64,000 nucleotides of DNA, taken from positions 1,842,985 through 1,906,984 of the forward strand of contig NZ_CP100416.1 of the NCBI RefSeq assembly GCF_026017845.1, in the 5' to 3' direction. Below the pieces are notes generated by a model, which did not search any database, was not told where the DNA came from, and saw nothing but the letters and a program-made list of their open reading frames with translations. The DNA is from Amycolatopsis mediterranei (GTDB lineage: Bacteria > Actinomycetota > Actinomycetes > Mycobacteriales > Pseudonocardiaceae). Positions 10,139-18,972 of this stretch are shown in pieces. The position numbers were made by a program, and so were the translations under genes. Position 1 is the stretch's first letter; each line of letters opens with the position of its first letter.

Positions 10139-11902
10139 ATGACTCCTGACAAGGACCTCGGCTGGCGCCGGCTCGACCCGCCCCTGCCGACCCCGTGGAG
10201 CGGCGATGTCGCTCCGGACAACGCCCTGCCCGAGTATCCGCGGCCCCAGCTGACCCGGCCTCGCTGGCTGAACCTCAACGGCGTCTGGGAGTACGCGGGC
10301 TGGCCGTCGTCGCCGGATGAACCACGGCCGTCCGGCTACGCCGAGCGCATCCTGGTCCCGTTCCCGCCGGAATCGGCGTTGTCCGGAATTCGGCGACGCG
10401 ACGAAGTCCTCTGGTACCGGCGTCTTTTCGAAGTCCCGTCCGACTGGAACGGCGCACGCGTCCTCCTGCACTTCGGCGCGGTCGACCAGACCGCGAAGGT
10501 CTGGGTCAACAACCAGCTCGTCGCGACCCACGAAGGCGGGTACACGGCGTTCAGCGCGGACGTCACCGACGTCCTGCGGGCTTCGGGACCGCAGGAGCTG
10601 ACCGTCCGTGCCGAGGACCGCACCGACATCGAACCCTTCCCGGTCGGCAAGCAGCGCAACGCACCCGGCGGGATCTGCTACACCCCGTCGTCCGGAATCT
10701 GGCAAACGGTGTGGCTGGAGCCGGTCCCCGAGATCAGGATCGAACGGCTGGACCTGACTCCCGACTTGACCGGCGTGACGGTGTTCCCGCAGGTCACCGG
10801 CGGCGCCGAGGTCGTTGTCGTGCTTTCGGCAAACGGCATCGAGGTGGCGCGGGCGTCGGGTGCGGCCGGGACGTCGGTGCGCGTGGACGTTCCTTCGCCG
10901 CGCCTCTGGACGCCGGACGACCCGCACCTCTACTCGCTGCGGGTCCAGCTGCTCGACGGGCATGGTTCGATTTCGGACGAGATCGGCAGCTACGCCGGCC
11001 TCCGGACGATCGGCCTGGTCTCGGACCCGCAAGGCCGGCCGCGGATCGCGCTCAACGGCCAGCTCACTTTTCTGCACGGACCGCTCGACCAGGGCTACTG
11101 GCCGGACGGCATCTCGACCGCGCCCACCGACGACGCCTTGCGATTCGACCTCGAAAAGACAAAAGAGCTGGGCTTCAACTTCGTCCGCAAACACGTCAAG
11201 GTCGAGCCCGCCCGCTGGTACTACTGGGCCGACACGCTGGGCTTGCTCGTCTGGCAGGACATGCCGTCGCTGACGGTGTCGTTCGACGGGCCGCCGGGGA
11301 TCGCGCCGGATCCGGTCCCGCGGGCCCGCGAGCGGTTCGAGGCGGAGCTGGCCGAAATGGTGACGCAGCTGCGAGCGGTCCCGTCGATCGTCGGCTGGGT
11401 CCCGTTCAACGAGGGCTGGGGCGAGTTCGACACGGCCCGTGTCGCGGAATCGGTCAAAGCCCTCGACCCGACGCGGCTGGTGATCGCGAACAGCGGCGTC
11501 AACTGCTGTTTTTCGCGGCCGGACAGCGGCGCGGGCGACGTCTACGACGACCACACGTACGTGGGCCCGGGTTCGCCGTCGGTGCGCGACGGGCGTGCGA
11601 TCGTCGACGGCGAGTACGGCGGCCTCGGTCTGGTTTTGGACGACCACTGCTGGCCCGGCCCGCCGAACGCGTACGAGATGACGCCGACGCCGGAGCGGCT
11701 CACCGAGCGCTACGCCGAGGTGAGCGCCGCCCTCGAGCGAGTGGTGGCCGAACGCGGCTTGTCCGGAGCCGTCTACACCCAGACGACGGACGTGGAAAAC
11801 GAGGTCAACGGCTTGCTCACCTATGACCGTCGTGTGGTCAAGGTGGACCCGGCGGTGGTCGCGAAGTGCGTGCGAGCGGTGATCGAAGCGGGCTCGTCCT
11901 GA
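10139..11902 (+). CDS. Glycoside hydrolase family 2 protein
   Basis: The 587-residue protein shows the GH2 layout: N-terminal jelly-roll sugar-binding domain (about residues 60-200, with LWYRRLFEVP, LLHFGAVDQTAKVWVNNQ), immunoglobulin-like domain (about 200-300) and TIM barrel. Both catalytic carboxylates are visible: acid/base Glu about 425 in FNEGWGEFD and nucleophile Glu about 492 in VDGEYGG. There is no signal peptide, so it is probably cytoplasmic and acts on imported or internal oligosaccharides. Substrate is not predictable; beta-galactosidase, glucuronidase and mannosidase activities occur in the family. A much longer upstream extension of the frame is antisense to the GT4 gene and was not used. 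Confidence 0.88.
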   Translation: MTPDKDLGWRRLDPPLPTPWSGDVAPDNALPEYPRPQLTRPRWLNLNGVWEYAGWPSSPDEPRPSGYAERILVPFPPESALSGIRRRDEVLWYRRLFEVPSDWNGARVLLHFGAVDQTAKVWVNNQLVATHEGGYTAFSADVTDVLRASGPQELTVRAEDRTDIEPFPVGKQRNAPGGICYTPSSGIWQTVWLEPVPEIRIERLDLTPDLTGVTVFPQVTGGAEVVVVLSANGIEVARASGAAGTSVRVDVPSPRLWTPDDPHLYSLRVQLLDGHGSISDEIGSYAGLRTIGLVSDPQGRPRIALNGQLTFLHGPLDQGYWPDGISTAPTDDALRFDLEKTKELGFNFVRKHVKVEPARWYYWADTLGLLVWQDMPSLTVSFDGPPGIAPDPVPRARERFEAELAEMVTQLRAVPSIVGWVPFNEGWGEFDTARVAESVKALDPTRLVIANSGVNCCFSRPDSGAGDVYDDHTYVGPGSPSVRDGRAIVDGEYGGLGLVLDDHCWPGPPNAYEMTPTPERLTERYAEVSAALERVVAERGLSGAVYTQTTDVENEVNGLLTYDRRVVKVDPAVVAKCVRAVIEAGSS

Positions 11903-11932
11903 TTTCGACCACCGCCGGTCCGCACCGTGGCA

Positions 11933-12421
11933 TCAAGCCGGCAGTGCCGCCTCGATGGCCTTCACGACCGCCTCGTCCTCGGGCTCGGTGCGCGGCCGGA
12001 ACCGCGCCAGGACCTCGCCGTCGGCGCCGATGAGGAACTTCTCGAAGTTCCACTGGACGTCGCCCGCCGCGCCATCGGCGTCGGCGGTCTCGGTCAGCTC
12101 GGCGTAGAGCGGGTGGCGGCCTTCGCCGTTGACGTCGATCTTCTCGAACAGCGGGAACGTGACGCCGTAGGTCGTGGAGCAGAACGTCTGGATCTCGTCC
12201 GCGCTGCCCGGTTCCTGTCCGGCGAACTGGTTGCACGGGAACCCGACGACGGAGAAGCCCTGCTCGCCGAATTGTTCCTGCAGCCGCTCGAGACCGGAGT
12301 ACTGCGGAGTCAAGCCGCACTTCGACGCGACGTTGACGACGAGCAGCGCCTTGCCCGCGAACTCGCCCAGCGAGCTGTCCCGCCCGTCGAGGGTCTTGAG
12401 CGGAATTTCGTGGATGCCCAT
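11933..12421 (-). CDS. Glutathione-peroxidase-family thiol peroxidase
   Basis: The 162-residue protein has the GPx signatures NVASKCGLTPQY (peroxidatic Cys35, a cysteine in place of selenocysteine), FPCNQFAGQEPG (catalytic Gln65) and WNFEKFL (Trp). Cys81 in QTFCSTTYG matches the resolving cysteine of thioredoxin-dependent members. Actinomycetes lack glutathione, so thioredoxin or mycothiol systems are the likely reductant. The start lies 11 bases downstream of the GH57 stop, suggesting co-transcription with the GH57 and methyltransferase genes. Confidence 0.93.
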   Translation of the reverse strand: MGIHEIPLKTLDGRDSSLGEFAGKALLVVNVASKCGLTPQYSGLERLQEQFGEQGFSVVGFPCNQFAGQEPGSADEIQTFCSTTYGVTFPLFEKIDVNGEGRHPLYAELTETADADGAAGDVQWNFEKFLIGADGEVLARFRPRTEPEDEAVVKAIEAALPA

Positions 12422-12432
12422 GAAAGTGCCTT

Positions 12433-13938
12433 TCAGTCGTGCTTCAGTGCCCGGGCGTCGAGGTGCCCGAACGGTCCGTCGTCGGCGCGGTAGGCGGCGG
12501 CGAGCTCGACGGCGCGCGCGCGATCGCCGCGGCGCAGCAGCCCGGCCAGCGCGTCGAAGCGCTCGGTGTGGACCGCCGCACGACGGCGCGCGTAGTCCGC
12601 GGCCGAGTCCTTGGTGACCATGAACGCCCAGTCGCTTTCCAGCGCCAGCATCGCCTCGGCGACGGCCTGGTCGGCGACAGTGTCCCGGGCCGTCCGGTCC
12701 AGCCCGGCGACCAGGTCCAGCAGCCGGTCCTGCAGCGCCGCGTTGGCGGCGACCACGTCCTTGACCTGCTCGCCGTCCCAGACGCGCCAGTCCTTGCCCG
12801 AGCCCCACGACGACGAAGGCAGGTCGATCGGCTCGCCGACGTGGCCGGCTTCCATCGCGCCCTCCAGGGTCGTCACCCGCACGCCGGCCTCGGGGAGCGC
12901 GCGCAGGACGCCTTCCAGCCACGCCGGTCCTTCGTGCCACCAGTGCCCGAACAGCTCCGTGTCGTACGCGGCGACCACGAGCGCCTCACGCCCGTGTTGC
13001 CGCTTCAGCGACCGCAGGCGCGTCACGACGGTCTCGACGAAGTCCTTCACGTGCGTCGCCAGCACATCCGCGGCGAGCGCCGGGTCGTAGGGCGCCTTGT
13101 CCTGCGGCTCGACGGTCTTGCCGGTGACCCGCGCCGCCTTGAGGCCGACCTCGTGCTGCCAGGTGTGGAAGTCGCGGTAGGCGGAGTGCCCGGGGTAGCC
13201 GGCCTTCGGCGACCAGACGCGGTAGGTGACCTCGAGGTCCCGGCCGAACGCGAGGACGTCGGTGCCGCCGACCGGCCGGGCGGCCCAGGTCTCGCCGCGC
13301 AGCGAGGGGCCGTCGACCAGGAACCGTCGCACGCCCGCCGCCGCGTAGTCGTTTTCCATACCAGGCGCGTAGCCGCACTCGGGGGCCCAGATCCCCTCCG
13401 GTCGCGTCCCGACCCGCAGGGCCGTGTCGGCGAGACCGGCGTTCAGCGCAAACTCGCGCACCCGCGGGTCCAGCAGCGGCTGGAACGGGTGGGCGAGCGG
13501 GCCGCCGAGCAGCTCGATGGTCGAATTGTCGACCAGGGACCGCAGGACCGGGGAGAACCCGTGCCGCCACCGCGTTCCGAGCTCTTCGGCCGCGCGGACG
13601 GCGGTCCGGTGCTCGGCCGCGGCGAGCTCGCGCAGCAGCGGGTCGCCGCGCCACAGCGTCGCCGCGTGCTGGGCGCGCAGCTGCCAGTGGCCGAGCCAGT
13701 CGTGGAACGCGCGGATGCTGTACGGGTCGTCGAGCTGTGCGGCCAGCACCGGCGTCACGCCCAGCGTCAGCACGTCGCGGCGGCCTTCGTCGGCGAAGCG
13801 CTCCAAGAGCTCGACCATCGGCAGGTAGGAGTGCGCCCACGCCTGGTAGAGCCATTCCTCGCCGACCGGCCAGCTCCCGTGGTGCGGTAGCCACGGCAGG
13901 TGGCTGTGCACGACGAGGCAGAAGGTCCCCTCGCTCAT
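12433..13938 (-). CDS. GH57 1,4-alpha-glucan branching-type enzyme (Rv3031-like)
   Basis: A 501-residue GH57 protein. Motif 1 is HSHLPWLPH near residues 11-19. The nucleophile Glu187 lies in GIWAPECGYAPGME and the acid/base Asp326 in AYDTELFGHWWHEGP. A C-terminal helical domain contains the SDWAFMVTKDSAADYA pattern typical of GH57 branching enzymes. M. tuberculosis Rv3031 beside Rv3032 and Rv3030 has the same make-up. Its ATG overlaps the stop of the upstream methyltransferase gene (ATGA at 13935-13938), so the two are translationally coupled. Likely role: branching the alpha-glucan made by the GT4 enzyme. Confidence 0.9.
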   Translation of the reverse strand: MSEGTFCLVVHSHLPWLPHHGSWPVGEEWLYQAWAHSYLPMVELLERFADEGRRDVLTLGVTPVLAAQLDDPYSIRAFHDWLGHWQLRAQHAATLWRGDPLLRELAAAEHRTAVRAAEELGTRWRHGFSPVLRSLVDNSTIELLGGPLAHPFQPLLDPRVREFALNAGLADTALRVGTRPEGIWAPECGYAPGMENDYAAAGVRRFLVDGPSLRGETWAARPVGGTDVLAFGRDLEVTYRVWSPKAGYPGHSAYRDFHTWQHEVGLKAARVTGKTVEPQDKAPYDPALAADVLATHVKDFVETVVTRLRSLKRQHGREALVVAAYDTELFGHWWHEGPAWLEGVLRALPEAGVRVTTLEGAMEAGHVGEPIDLPSSSWGSGKDWRVWDGEQVKDVVAANAALQDRLLDLVAGLDRTARDTVADQAVAEAMLALESDWAFMVTKDSAADYARRRAAVHTERFDALAGLLRRGDRARAVELAAAYRADDGPFGHLDARALKHD

Positions 13939-14708
13939 CGGCGCACCGCCACGGCGATCAGGTCGAGGCTGGCGTCCAGGTCTTCGCCGTGGATGTCGAA
14001 CCCGGTGGCCTCGATCGCGGCGACGTCGGCGAGCAGGGCTTCCGGCCACTCGGCCTGGCCCGGCAGCTTGCCCATGACCACGTCGAGCTGGGCGTCGATG
14101 ATCGAACCGCCGTACCGCTCGTCGAGGGCGCGCACGGCCTGGCCGTGGTGCAGCCCGTGCAGCGATTCGACGGCGAAGCCGGCGTCGGTGAGCAACCCGG
14201 CCAGTTCGGAGGGCGCCAGCTCGCGCGTGTGGAACGGGTTCAGCGGTGTGTCGCTGTCCGGGGTGAAAGTCAGCCGGTTCGGCGTCGTGACCAGCAGTTT
14301 GCCGTTCGGCGACAACACCCGCCGGCACTCGGCGAGAAACCCGGCCTGGTCCCACAGGTGCTCGATGACCTGGAAATTGGCCACGACGTCGACCGCGCCG
14401 TCCCGGATCGGGAGGAAGGCCAGGTTCGCCCGCGCGACGGCGACCTCGGGGTAGCGACGGGCGACGTGCTCGGTGGTCGGGATGTCGTAATCCAGCGCGA
14501 GCACCCGGCGGGCCGTCGTGGCGAGGAGGCTCGCGCCGTAGCCCTCGCCGCAGCCGGCTTCAAGGACCATCGCGTCCGCGCAGTGGGGGAGCAGGGCGGC
14601 GTACGCGGCTTCGTGGCGCCTGAACCAGTAGTTCTCCTCGGCGATGCCGGGGACGGTCCGCTCGCCGGTCAGGTGCAGCGCCTCGGCCCGGGTGGCTGGG
14701 GTGGTCAC
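13935..14708 (-). CDS. SAM-dependent methyltransferase (Rv3030-like)
   Basis: A 257-residue class I methyltransferase with motif I VLEAGCGEGYGASLL, motif II LALDYD and the stretch VVANFQVIEHLWDQAGFLAE; the C-terminus YGGSIIDAQLD matches mycobacterial Rv3030. Rv3030 has been proposed to methylate the glucan of methylglucose lipopolysaccharide. I chose GTG 14708 because TAGGGT lies exactly seven bases upstream, the spacing of a leaderless promoter, and conserved sequence starts shortly after (LTGERTVPG). An ATG at 14762 is possible but would overlap the divergent gene's start. First gene of the methyltransferase-GH57-GPx operon. Confidence 0.87.
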   Translation of the reverse strand: MTTPATRAEALHLTGERTVPGIAEENYWFRRHEAAYAALLPHCADAMVLEAGCGEGYGASLLATTARRVLALDYDIPTTEHVARRYPEVAVARANLAFLPIRDGAVDVVANFQVIEHLWDQAGFLAECRRVLSPNGKLLVTTPNRLTFTPDSDTPLNPFHTRELAPSELAGLLTDAGFAVESLHGLHHGQAVRALDERYGGSIIDAQLDVVMGKLPGQAEWPEALLADVAAIEATGFDIHGEDLDASLDLIAVAVRR

Positions 14709-14760
14709 CTCCGCGACCCTAGCGGTGTCACGTCCGGCGCCGCCGTCTCGTTCCGTGGTC

Positions 14761-15186
14761 ATGCAACGGACCATCACCCGCGTACTGCTCGTCGTCTTCG
14801 GCTTGGTCGAGGCCGTGGCCGGAATCTGGCCACTGGTGTCGCCGACCGGCTTCTACCAGGGTTTTCCCGGCTTCCGCGTCGGCTGGGTGGCGATGGACGG
14901 CCCGTTCAACGAGCACCTCCTGCGCGACTTCGGCGGGCTCAACCTGGGGCTCGCGGCGCTGCTGATCGGGGCCGCCGTGATCGCCACCACAGCCGTGGCG
15001 CGGCTCGCGGCCGTTTCGGCGCTGCTGTTCGGCGTCCCGCACTTCCGCTACCGCCTCGGCCACGTCGGGCACTTCGAGCGGATCGACCAGGTCCTCATCG
15101 TGGGGACGACCGGGCTGGGAGTGCTGCTGCCGCTCGTGGTCTTGCTGGTTCCGGCGCGGCGGGTCAGCCGACCGGCGACACCGTGA
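14761..15186 (+). CDS. Four-helix membrane protein of unknown function
   Basis: A 141-residue protein with about four hydrophobic helices (ITRVLLVVFGLVEAVAGIWP; LGLAALLIGAAVIA; ARLAAVSALLFGVP; LGVLLPLVVLLVP). It also has the short motif DGPFNEHLLRDFGGLNLG, seen in small DoxX/DUF4345-like membrane proteins. The ATG at 14761 lies right beside the divergent methyltransferase region. The last 23 bases overlap the converging DegV gene. Function unknown. Confidence 0.7.
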   Translation: MQRTITRVLLVVFGLVEAVAGIWPLVSPTGFYQGFPGFRVGWVAMDGPFNEHLLRDFGGLNLGLAALLIGAAVIATTAVARLAAVSALLFGVPHFRYRLGHVGHFERIDQVLIVGTTGLGVLLPLVVLLVPARRVSRPATP

Positions 15187-16009
15187 TGCCCAGCGCACCG
15201 GGGCCGAGGTGCGCGCCGATGACCGTGCTCGCTTCGACGACCATGCTCTCGACCATCGCCGGCACCCGGCGTTCGATCTGCCTGCCGATCTCCAGTTCGT
15301 GATCGCTGGCGCCGAACCGCGTCACGGCGATGTCGGCGCGGAACCCGCCGGACTTCTTCACCGCGAGGTCGACCATCTTCGCCAGGGCGCGCTTTGTGCC
15401 GGGGACCCGGGCGAGCGGCGCGACCTCGCCGTCTTTGACCGTGAGCAGCGGTTTGATCGAAAACGCGCTACCGAGCATGGCCTGGGCGGCGCCGATCCGG
15501 CCGCCGCGGCGGAGGTACTCGAGGGTGTCGACGTAGATGAACTCGGTGCTCGTGGTGCACCGGCGTTCGGCGGCTTCGATGACCCGGTCGGCGTCCGCGC
15601 CGGCCGCGGCGGCCCGCGCGGCCGACACGGCGGCGAAGCCGAGGCTCATGCCGGTGGTCCGGCTGTCCAGGACGTGCACCGGGATGCGGACCTGCTGGGC
15701 GGCCTCCCGGGCCGCGCGGACGGTGTCGGACATGCGGCCGGAGATGTGGATGCTGACGATGGCGGTCGCGCCCGCGGTGGCTGCCTCCTGGTAGGCCCAG
15801 AAGAACGCCCCCGGGTCCGGGGGCGCCGTGGCGATCACCTGCCCGGCTCTCATGGCCTCGATCACTTCTTTGCGGTCGAAGCGGTTTTCGTCGTCGTAGT
15901 GACTTCCCAGGCTGAGCTGGATCTGGACGACGCCGATGGCCCAGCGAGAAGCGACGAGGTCGGGCAGGCAGGAGCTCGAGTCGGTGATGACGGCGATGCG
16001 CGCGGGCAT
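15164..16009 (-). CDS. DegV-family fatty-acid-binding protein
   Basis: The 281-residue protein carries the two-domain DegV fold: ITDSSSCLP at the N-terminus, TAPPDPGAFFWAYQ (family equivalent TSQPS), SIHISGRMSDTVRAA, LDSRTTGMSLGF and the C-terminal TRFGASDHELE. DegV proteins bind fatty acids, and in Firmicutes FakB homologues present them to the FakA kinase; no kinase gene is visible here. The start has no Shine-Dalgarno but TAACCT lies eight bases upstream, fitting a leaderless mRNA. Confidence 0.9.
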   Translation of the reverse strand: MPARIAVITDSSSCLPDLVASRWAIGVVQIQLSLGSHYDDENRFDRKEVIEAMRAGQVIATAPPDPGAFFWAYQEAATAGATAIVSIHISGRMSDTVRAAREAAQQVRIPVHVLDSRTTGMSLGFAAVSAARAAAAGADADRVIEAAERRCTTSTEFIYVDTLEYLRRGGRIGAAQAMLGSAFSIKPLLTVKDGEVAPLARVPGTKRALAKMVDLAVKKSGGFRADIAVTRFGASDHELEIGRQIERRVPAMVESMVVEASTVIGAHLGPGALGITVSPVG

Positions 16010-16135
16010 GGTGGGGGAGGTTAATGCCTCACACCCACCGCGAGTAGGCCGTGGTTGGTCCGATCGGACGAACGGCAGTTCGGGTGGGGTAACCGGTCAA
16101 CTACCGGGACGATGGTCCCACTAAATTGCACATCC

Positions 16136-16153
16136 AGGTGAATGACGTCACCT
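16136..16153. promoter_or_regulatory. Dyad in the etfB upstream region
   Basis: AGGTGA (16136-16141) and TCACCT (16148-16153) form an inverted repeat with a 6-base spacer in the 243-bp region between degV and etfB. It could be a repressor site; no regulator gene adjoins it. A GGGAGG ribosome site precedes etfB. Confidence 0.35.
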
Positions 16154-16252
16154 CGACAGGTCCAGCGCGAAAATTGGTCCTAATCTACCGGCCAGTAGAG
16201 CACTGTCCCGTGGTCGTCCGCGGGCCACGAACCGGGAGGTCGAAGCAGACCC

Positions 16253-17038
16253 ATGACCAACATCGTCGTCCTGGTCAAGCAGGTACCGGACACCTACTCG
16301 GAGCGGAAGCTCAACGGGTCCGACCACACCCTTGACCGCGAATCCGCCGACGCCGTGCTCGACGAGATCAACGAGAAGGCCGTCGAAGAAGCACTGAAGA
16401 TCAAGGAAGCCGGCGAGGGCGAGGTCACCGTGATCTCGGTGGGCCCCGACCGCGCGACCGACGCCATCCGCAAGGCGCTGTCCATGGGCGCCGACAAGGC
16501 CATCCACGTCTCCGACGAGGCGCTGCACGGCTCCGACGCGATCGCCACCGCCAAGGTGCTCGCCGCCGCGATCGGCAAGGTCGAGGGCTTCGACCTGGTC
16601 ATCGCCGGCAACGAGTCGTCCGACGGCCGCGGTGGCGCCATCCCGGCGATCCTCGCCGAGCTGCTGGGCCTGCCGCAGGTCACCTACGTGCGTGAGCTGA
16701 CCGTCGACGGCTCGACGATCAAGGCCACCCGCGAGACCGAGGACGGCCTCACCCGCCTCGAGGCGAGCCTGCCCGCGATCGTGAGCGTCGGCGAGAAGAT
16801 CAACGAGCCGCGCTACCCGTCGTTCAAGGGCATCATGGCCGCGAAGAAGAAGCCGGTCGAGACGTTCACCATCGCCGACCTGGGCATCGACGCGGGCGAG
16901 GTCGGTCTCGCCAACGCGTGGTCCACGGTGACCGAGTCCGCGCCGAAGCCGCCGCGCACCGCCGGCGAGAAGGTCGAGGACGAGGGCGACGGCGGCACCA
17001 AGGTCGCCGAGTACCTGGTCGGCCAGAAGCTCATCTGA
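16253..17038 (+). CDS. etfB: Electron transfer flavoprotein beta subunit (FixA-type)
   Basis: A 261-residue protein beginning MTNIVVLVKQVPDTYSERKL, with DEINEKAVEEALKIKE, GADKAIHVSDEALHGSD and the ETF-beta signature region IVIAGNESSDGRGGAIPAIL. ETF carries electrons from acyl-CoA and other dehydrogenases to the respiratory chain and binds FAD and AMP as a heterodimer with EtfA, encoded 29 bases downstream. In M. tuberculosis the same pair is Rv3029c/Rv3028c next to the Rv3030-3032 genes. Start ATG 16253 follows GGGAGG. Confidence 0.96.
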   Translation: MTNIVVLVKQVPDTYSERKLNGSDHTLDRESADAVLDEINEKAVEEALKIKEAGEGEVTVISVGPDRATDAIRKALSMGADKAIHVSDEALHGSDAIATAKVLAAAIGKVEGFDLVIAGNESSDGRGGAIPAILAELLGLPQVTYVRELTVDGSTIKATRETEDGLTRLEASLPAIVSVGEKINEPRYPSFKGIMAAKKKPVETFTIADLGIDAGEVGLANAWSTVTESAPKPPRTAGEKVEDEGDGGTKVAEYLVGQKLI

Positions 17039-17067
17039 CAACGGCTCTTCGAGGAGGAAGTAGAACC

Positions 17068-18027
17068 ATGGCTGAAGTACTCGTCCTCGTCGACCACGTC
17101 GACGGTGAGGTCAAGAAGGTCACGCTCGAGCTGCTGACCGCCGCCCGCGCGCTCGGTGAGCCGTCGGCCGTCGTCGTCGGCCCGACCGGGACCGCCGCCA
17201 AGGCGAAGCAGGCGCTGGCGTCGCACGGCGCCGCCAAGGTGTATGTCGCGGAAGGCGACGACGCCGCGAACTACCTGGTCACGCCCAAGGTGGACGTGCT
17301 TGCCGCGCTCGCGCAGCAGGCGTCCCCCGCCGCTGTGCTCGTCACCGCCAGCGGTGAGGGCAAGGAGGTCGCCGCCCGCCTGGCCGTGCGCCTCGGCTCC
17401 GGCCTGATCTACGACGCCGTGGGCGTCAACGGCGACGGCGTCATCGACCAGTCCATCTTCGGTGGCGCCTTCTCGGTCAAGTCGAAGTCCGCGAAGGGGG
17501 CCCCGGTCGTCTCGATCCGCCCGGGTGCGGTCGAGGCCGAGCCCGCCGAGGGCGCCGCGGCCGAAGAGACCGTCGAGCTCCCCGCGGTCGACGCGGCGAA
17601 GGCCACCAAGATCACCGGCGTCGAGCCGGTGACCGGTGGTGACCGGCCCGAGCTGACCGAGGCCTCGATCGTGGTGTCCGGTGGCCGTGGTGTCGGTTCG
17701 GCGGAGAAGTTCGACGTCGTCGAGAAGCTGGCCGACTCGCTCGGCGCGGCCGTCGGCGCGTCGCGGGCCGCTGTCGACTCCGGCTACTACCCGGCCCAGT
17801 TCCAGGTCGGCCAGACCGGCAAGACGGTCTCGCCGCAGCTGTACATCGCGCTCGGCATCTCCGGCGCGATCCAGCACCGCGCGGGCATGCAGACGTCGAA
17901 GACGATCATCGCCGTCAACAAGGACGCGGAGGCGCCGATCTTCGAGATCGCCGACTTCGGCATCGTCGGCGACCTGTTCAACGTCGCGCCGCAGCTGACC
18001 GAAGCGGTCGAGAAGCGCAAGGGCTGA
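17068..18027 (+). CDS. etfA: Electron transfer flavoprotein alpha subunit (FixB-type)
   Basis: The 319-residue protein has an N-terminal nucleotide-fold domain ([20 protein letters not shown]) and the C-terminal FAD-binding domain with [32 protein letters not shown] and [18 protein letters not shown]. It partners EtfB. GAGGAGG eight bases before ATG 17068 gives a strong ribosome site. A perfect hairpin terminator follows 16 bases after the stop, so etfBA is a closed two-gene operon. Confidence 0.96.
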   Translation: MAEVLVLVDHVDGEVKKVTLELLTAARALGEPSAVVVGPTGTAAKAKQALASHGAAKVYVAEGDDAANYLVTPKVDVLAALAQQASPAAVLVTASGEGKEVAARLAVRLGSGLIYDAVGVNGDGVIDQSIFGGAFSVKSKSAKGAPVVSIRPGAVEAEPAEGAAAEETVELPAVDAAKATKITGVEPVTGGDRPELTEASIVVSGGRGVGSAEKFDVVEKLADSLGAAVGASRAAVDSGYYPAQFQVGQTGKTVSPQLYIALGISGAIQHRAGMQTSKTIIAVNKDAEAPIFEIADFGIVGDLFNVAPQLTEAVEKRKG

Positions 18028-18042
18028 TTTCGAGCCACGTCG

Positions 18043-18075
18043 AAGGGCCTCCCGGGACGTCCCCGGGAGGCCCTT
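18043..18075 (+). terminator. Terminator of the etfBA operon
   Basis: Perfect 14-bp arms, AAGGGCCTCCCGGG (18043-18056) and CCCGGGAGGCCCTT (18062-18075), enclose a 5-base loop, with TTT at the 3' foot. Confidence 0.85.
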
Positions 18076-18189
18076 TGCGCATTCCGGGGACCTGAGAGGA
18101 GCCTGAGAACCCGCCATTAACTGAACGTGCACTAATCGGTCATCGGATGGCACTCTCCGCGGCTGCCTCCGCGCAGGTAAACCTTGACC

Positions 18190-18972
18190 ATGACGACGTC
18201 ACAGCTCCTCGTCAGCACTGATCAGGCGGGTACCGAGGTCCCCGCCGACGCCCCCCGGTACTCGCTTCTCGTCGCGCACGCGAACGACGAAGTGGTCTCG
18301 GCGCAGAAACTGCGTCACCGGGTTTTCGCCGAGGAAATGGGTGCGCGCCTCCACTCCCCGCGGCCCGGTCTCGACGTCGACGAGTTCGACGAGTTCTGCG
18401 ACCACCTCGTGGTCCGCGACGACAACACGGGCGAGATCGTCGGCTGCTACCGCATGCTGCCGCCGGAGCGCGCCGCCCTGGCCGGGAAGCTCTACGCCGA
18501 CAGCGAATTCGACCTCACCGCACTCGAGGGCCTGCGACCGTCACTGGTCGAAACGGGCCGGTCTTGCGTGCACCCGGACCACCGCAGCGGCGCCGTCGTC
18601 AGCCTTGTCTGGGCCGGGATTGCCCGCTACATGCTGCTTTCCGGTCACCGCTACCTCGCCGGCTGCGCGTCCGTCCCGCTGGTGGACGACGGCTCCTTCG
18701 CCGCCGGAGTGTGGGACGTCCTGCGGGCCAAGCACTACTCCGACGAGGCCACGCGCGTCACGCCGTTGATCCCGTGGGACACCTCGGGCATCGAGCGCCC
18801 GGCGCGGCCCACACTGCCGCCGCTGATCAAGGGCTACGTCCGGCTCGGCGCCAAGGTCTGCGGGCCGCCGGCGCTCGACGTCGACTTCGGCGTCGCGGAC
18901 TTCTTCGTCCTCCTGGACCTGCACAACGTCGACGAGCGGTACCTCAAGTTCTTCCTCGGGGTCCAGGGATGA
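18190..18972 (+). CDS. GNAT-type N-acyltransferase (Rv3027c-like, OlsB-like)
   Basis: A 260-residue acyltransferase of the acyl-ACP/N-acyltransferase (hemolysin/OlsB-like) group: KLRHRVFAEEMGARLHSPRP, GLDVDEFDEFCDHLVVRD, GCYRMLPPERA, ELGRSCVHP-type stretch VETGRSCVHPDHRSG and the terminal FNVDxRY-like LHNVDERYLKFFLG. OlsB enzymes N-acylate ornithine with 3-hydroxy fatty acids. Its stop overlaps the start of a PlsC-type gene (ATGA), mirroring OlsB-OlsA pairs that make ornithine lipids. The substrate is inferred. ATG 18190 was preferred to a TTG six bases earlier. Confidence 0.8.
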   Translation: MTTSQLLVSTDQAGTEVPADAPRYSLLVAHANDEVVSAQKLRHRVFAEEMGARLHSPRPGLDVDEFDEFCDHLVVRDDNTGEIVGCYRMLPPERAALAGKLYADSEFDLTALEGLRPSLVETGRSCVHPDHRSGAVVSLVWAGIARYMLLSGHRYLAGCASVPLVDDGSFAAGVWDVLRAKHYSDEATRVTPLIPWDTSGIERPARPTLPPLIKGYVRLGAKVCGPPALDVDFGVADFFVLLDLHNVDERYLKFFLGVQG

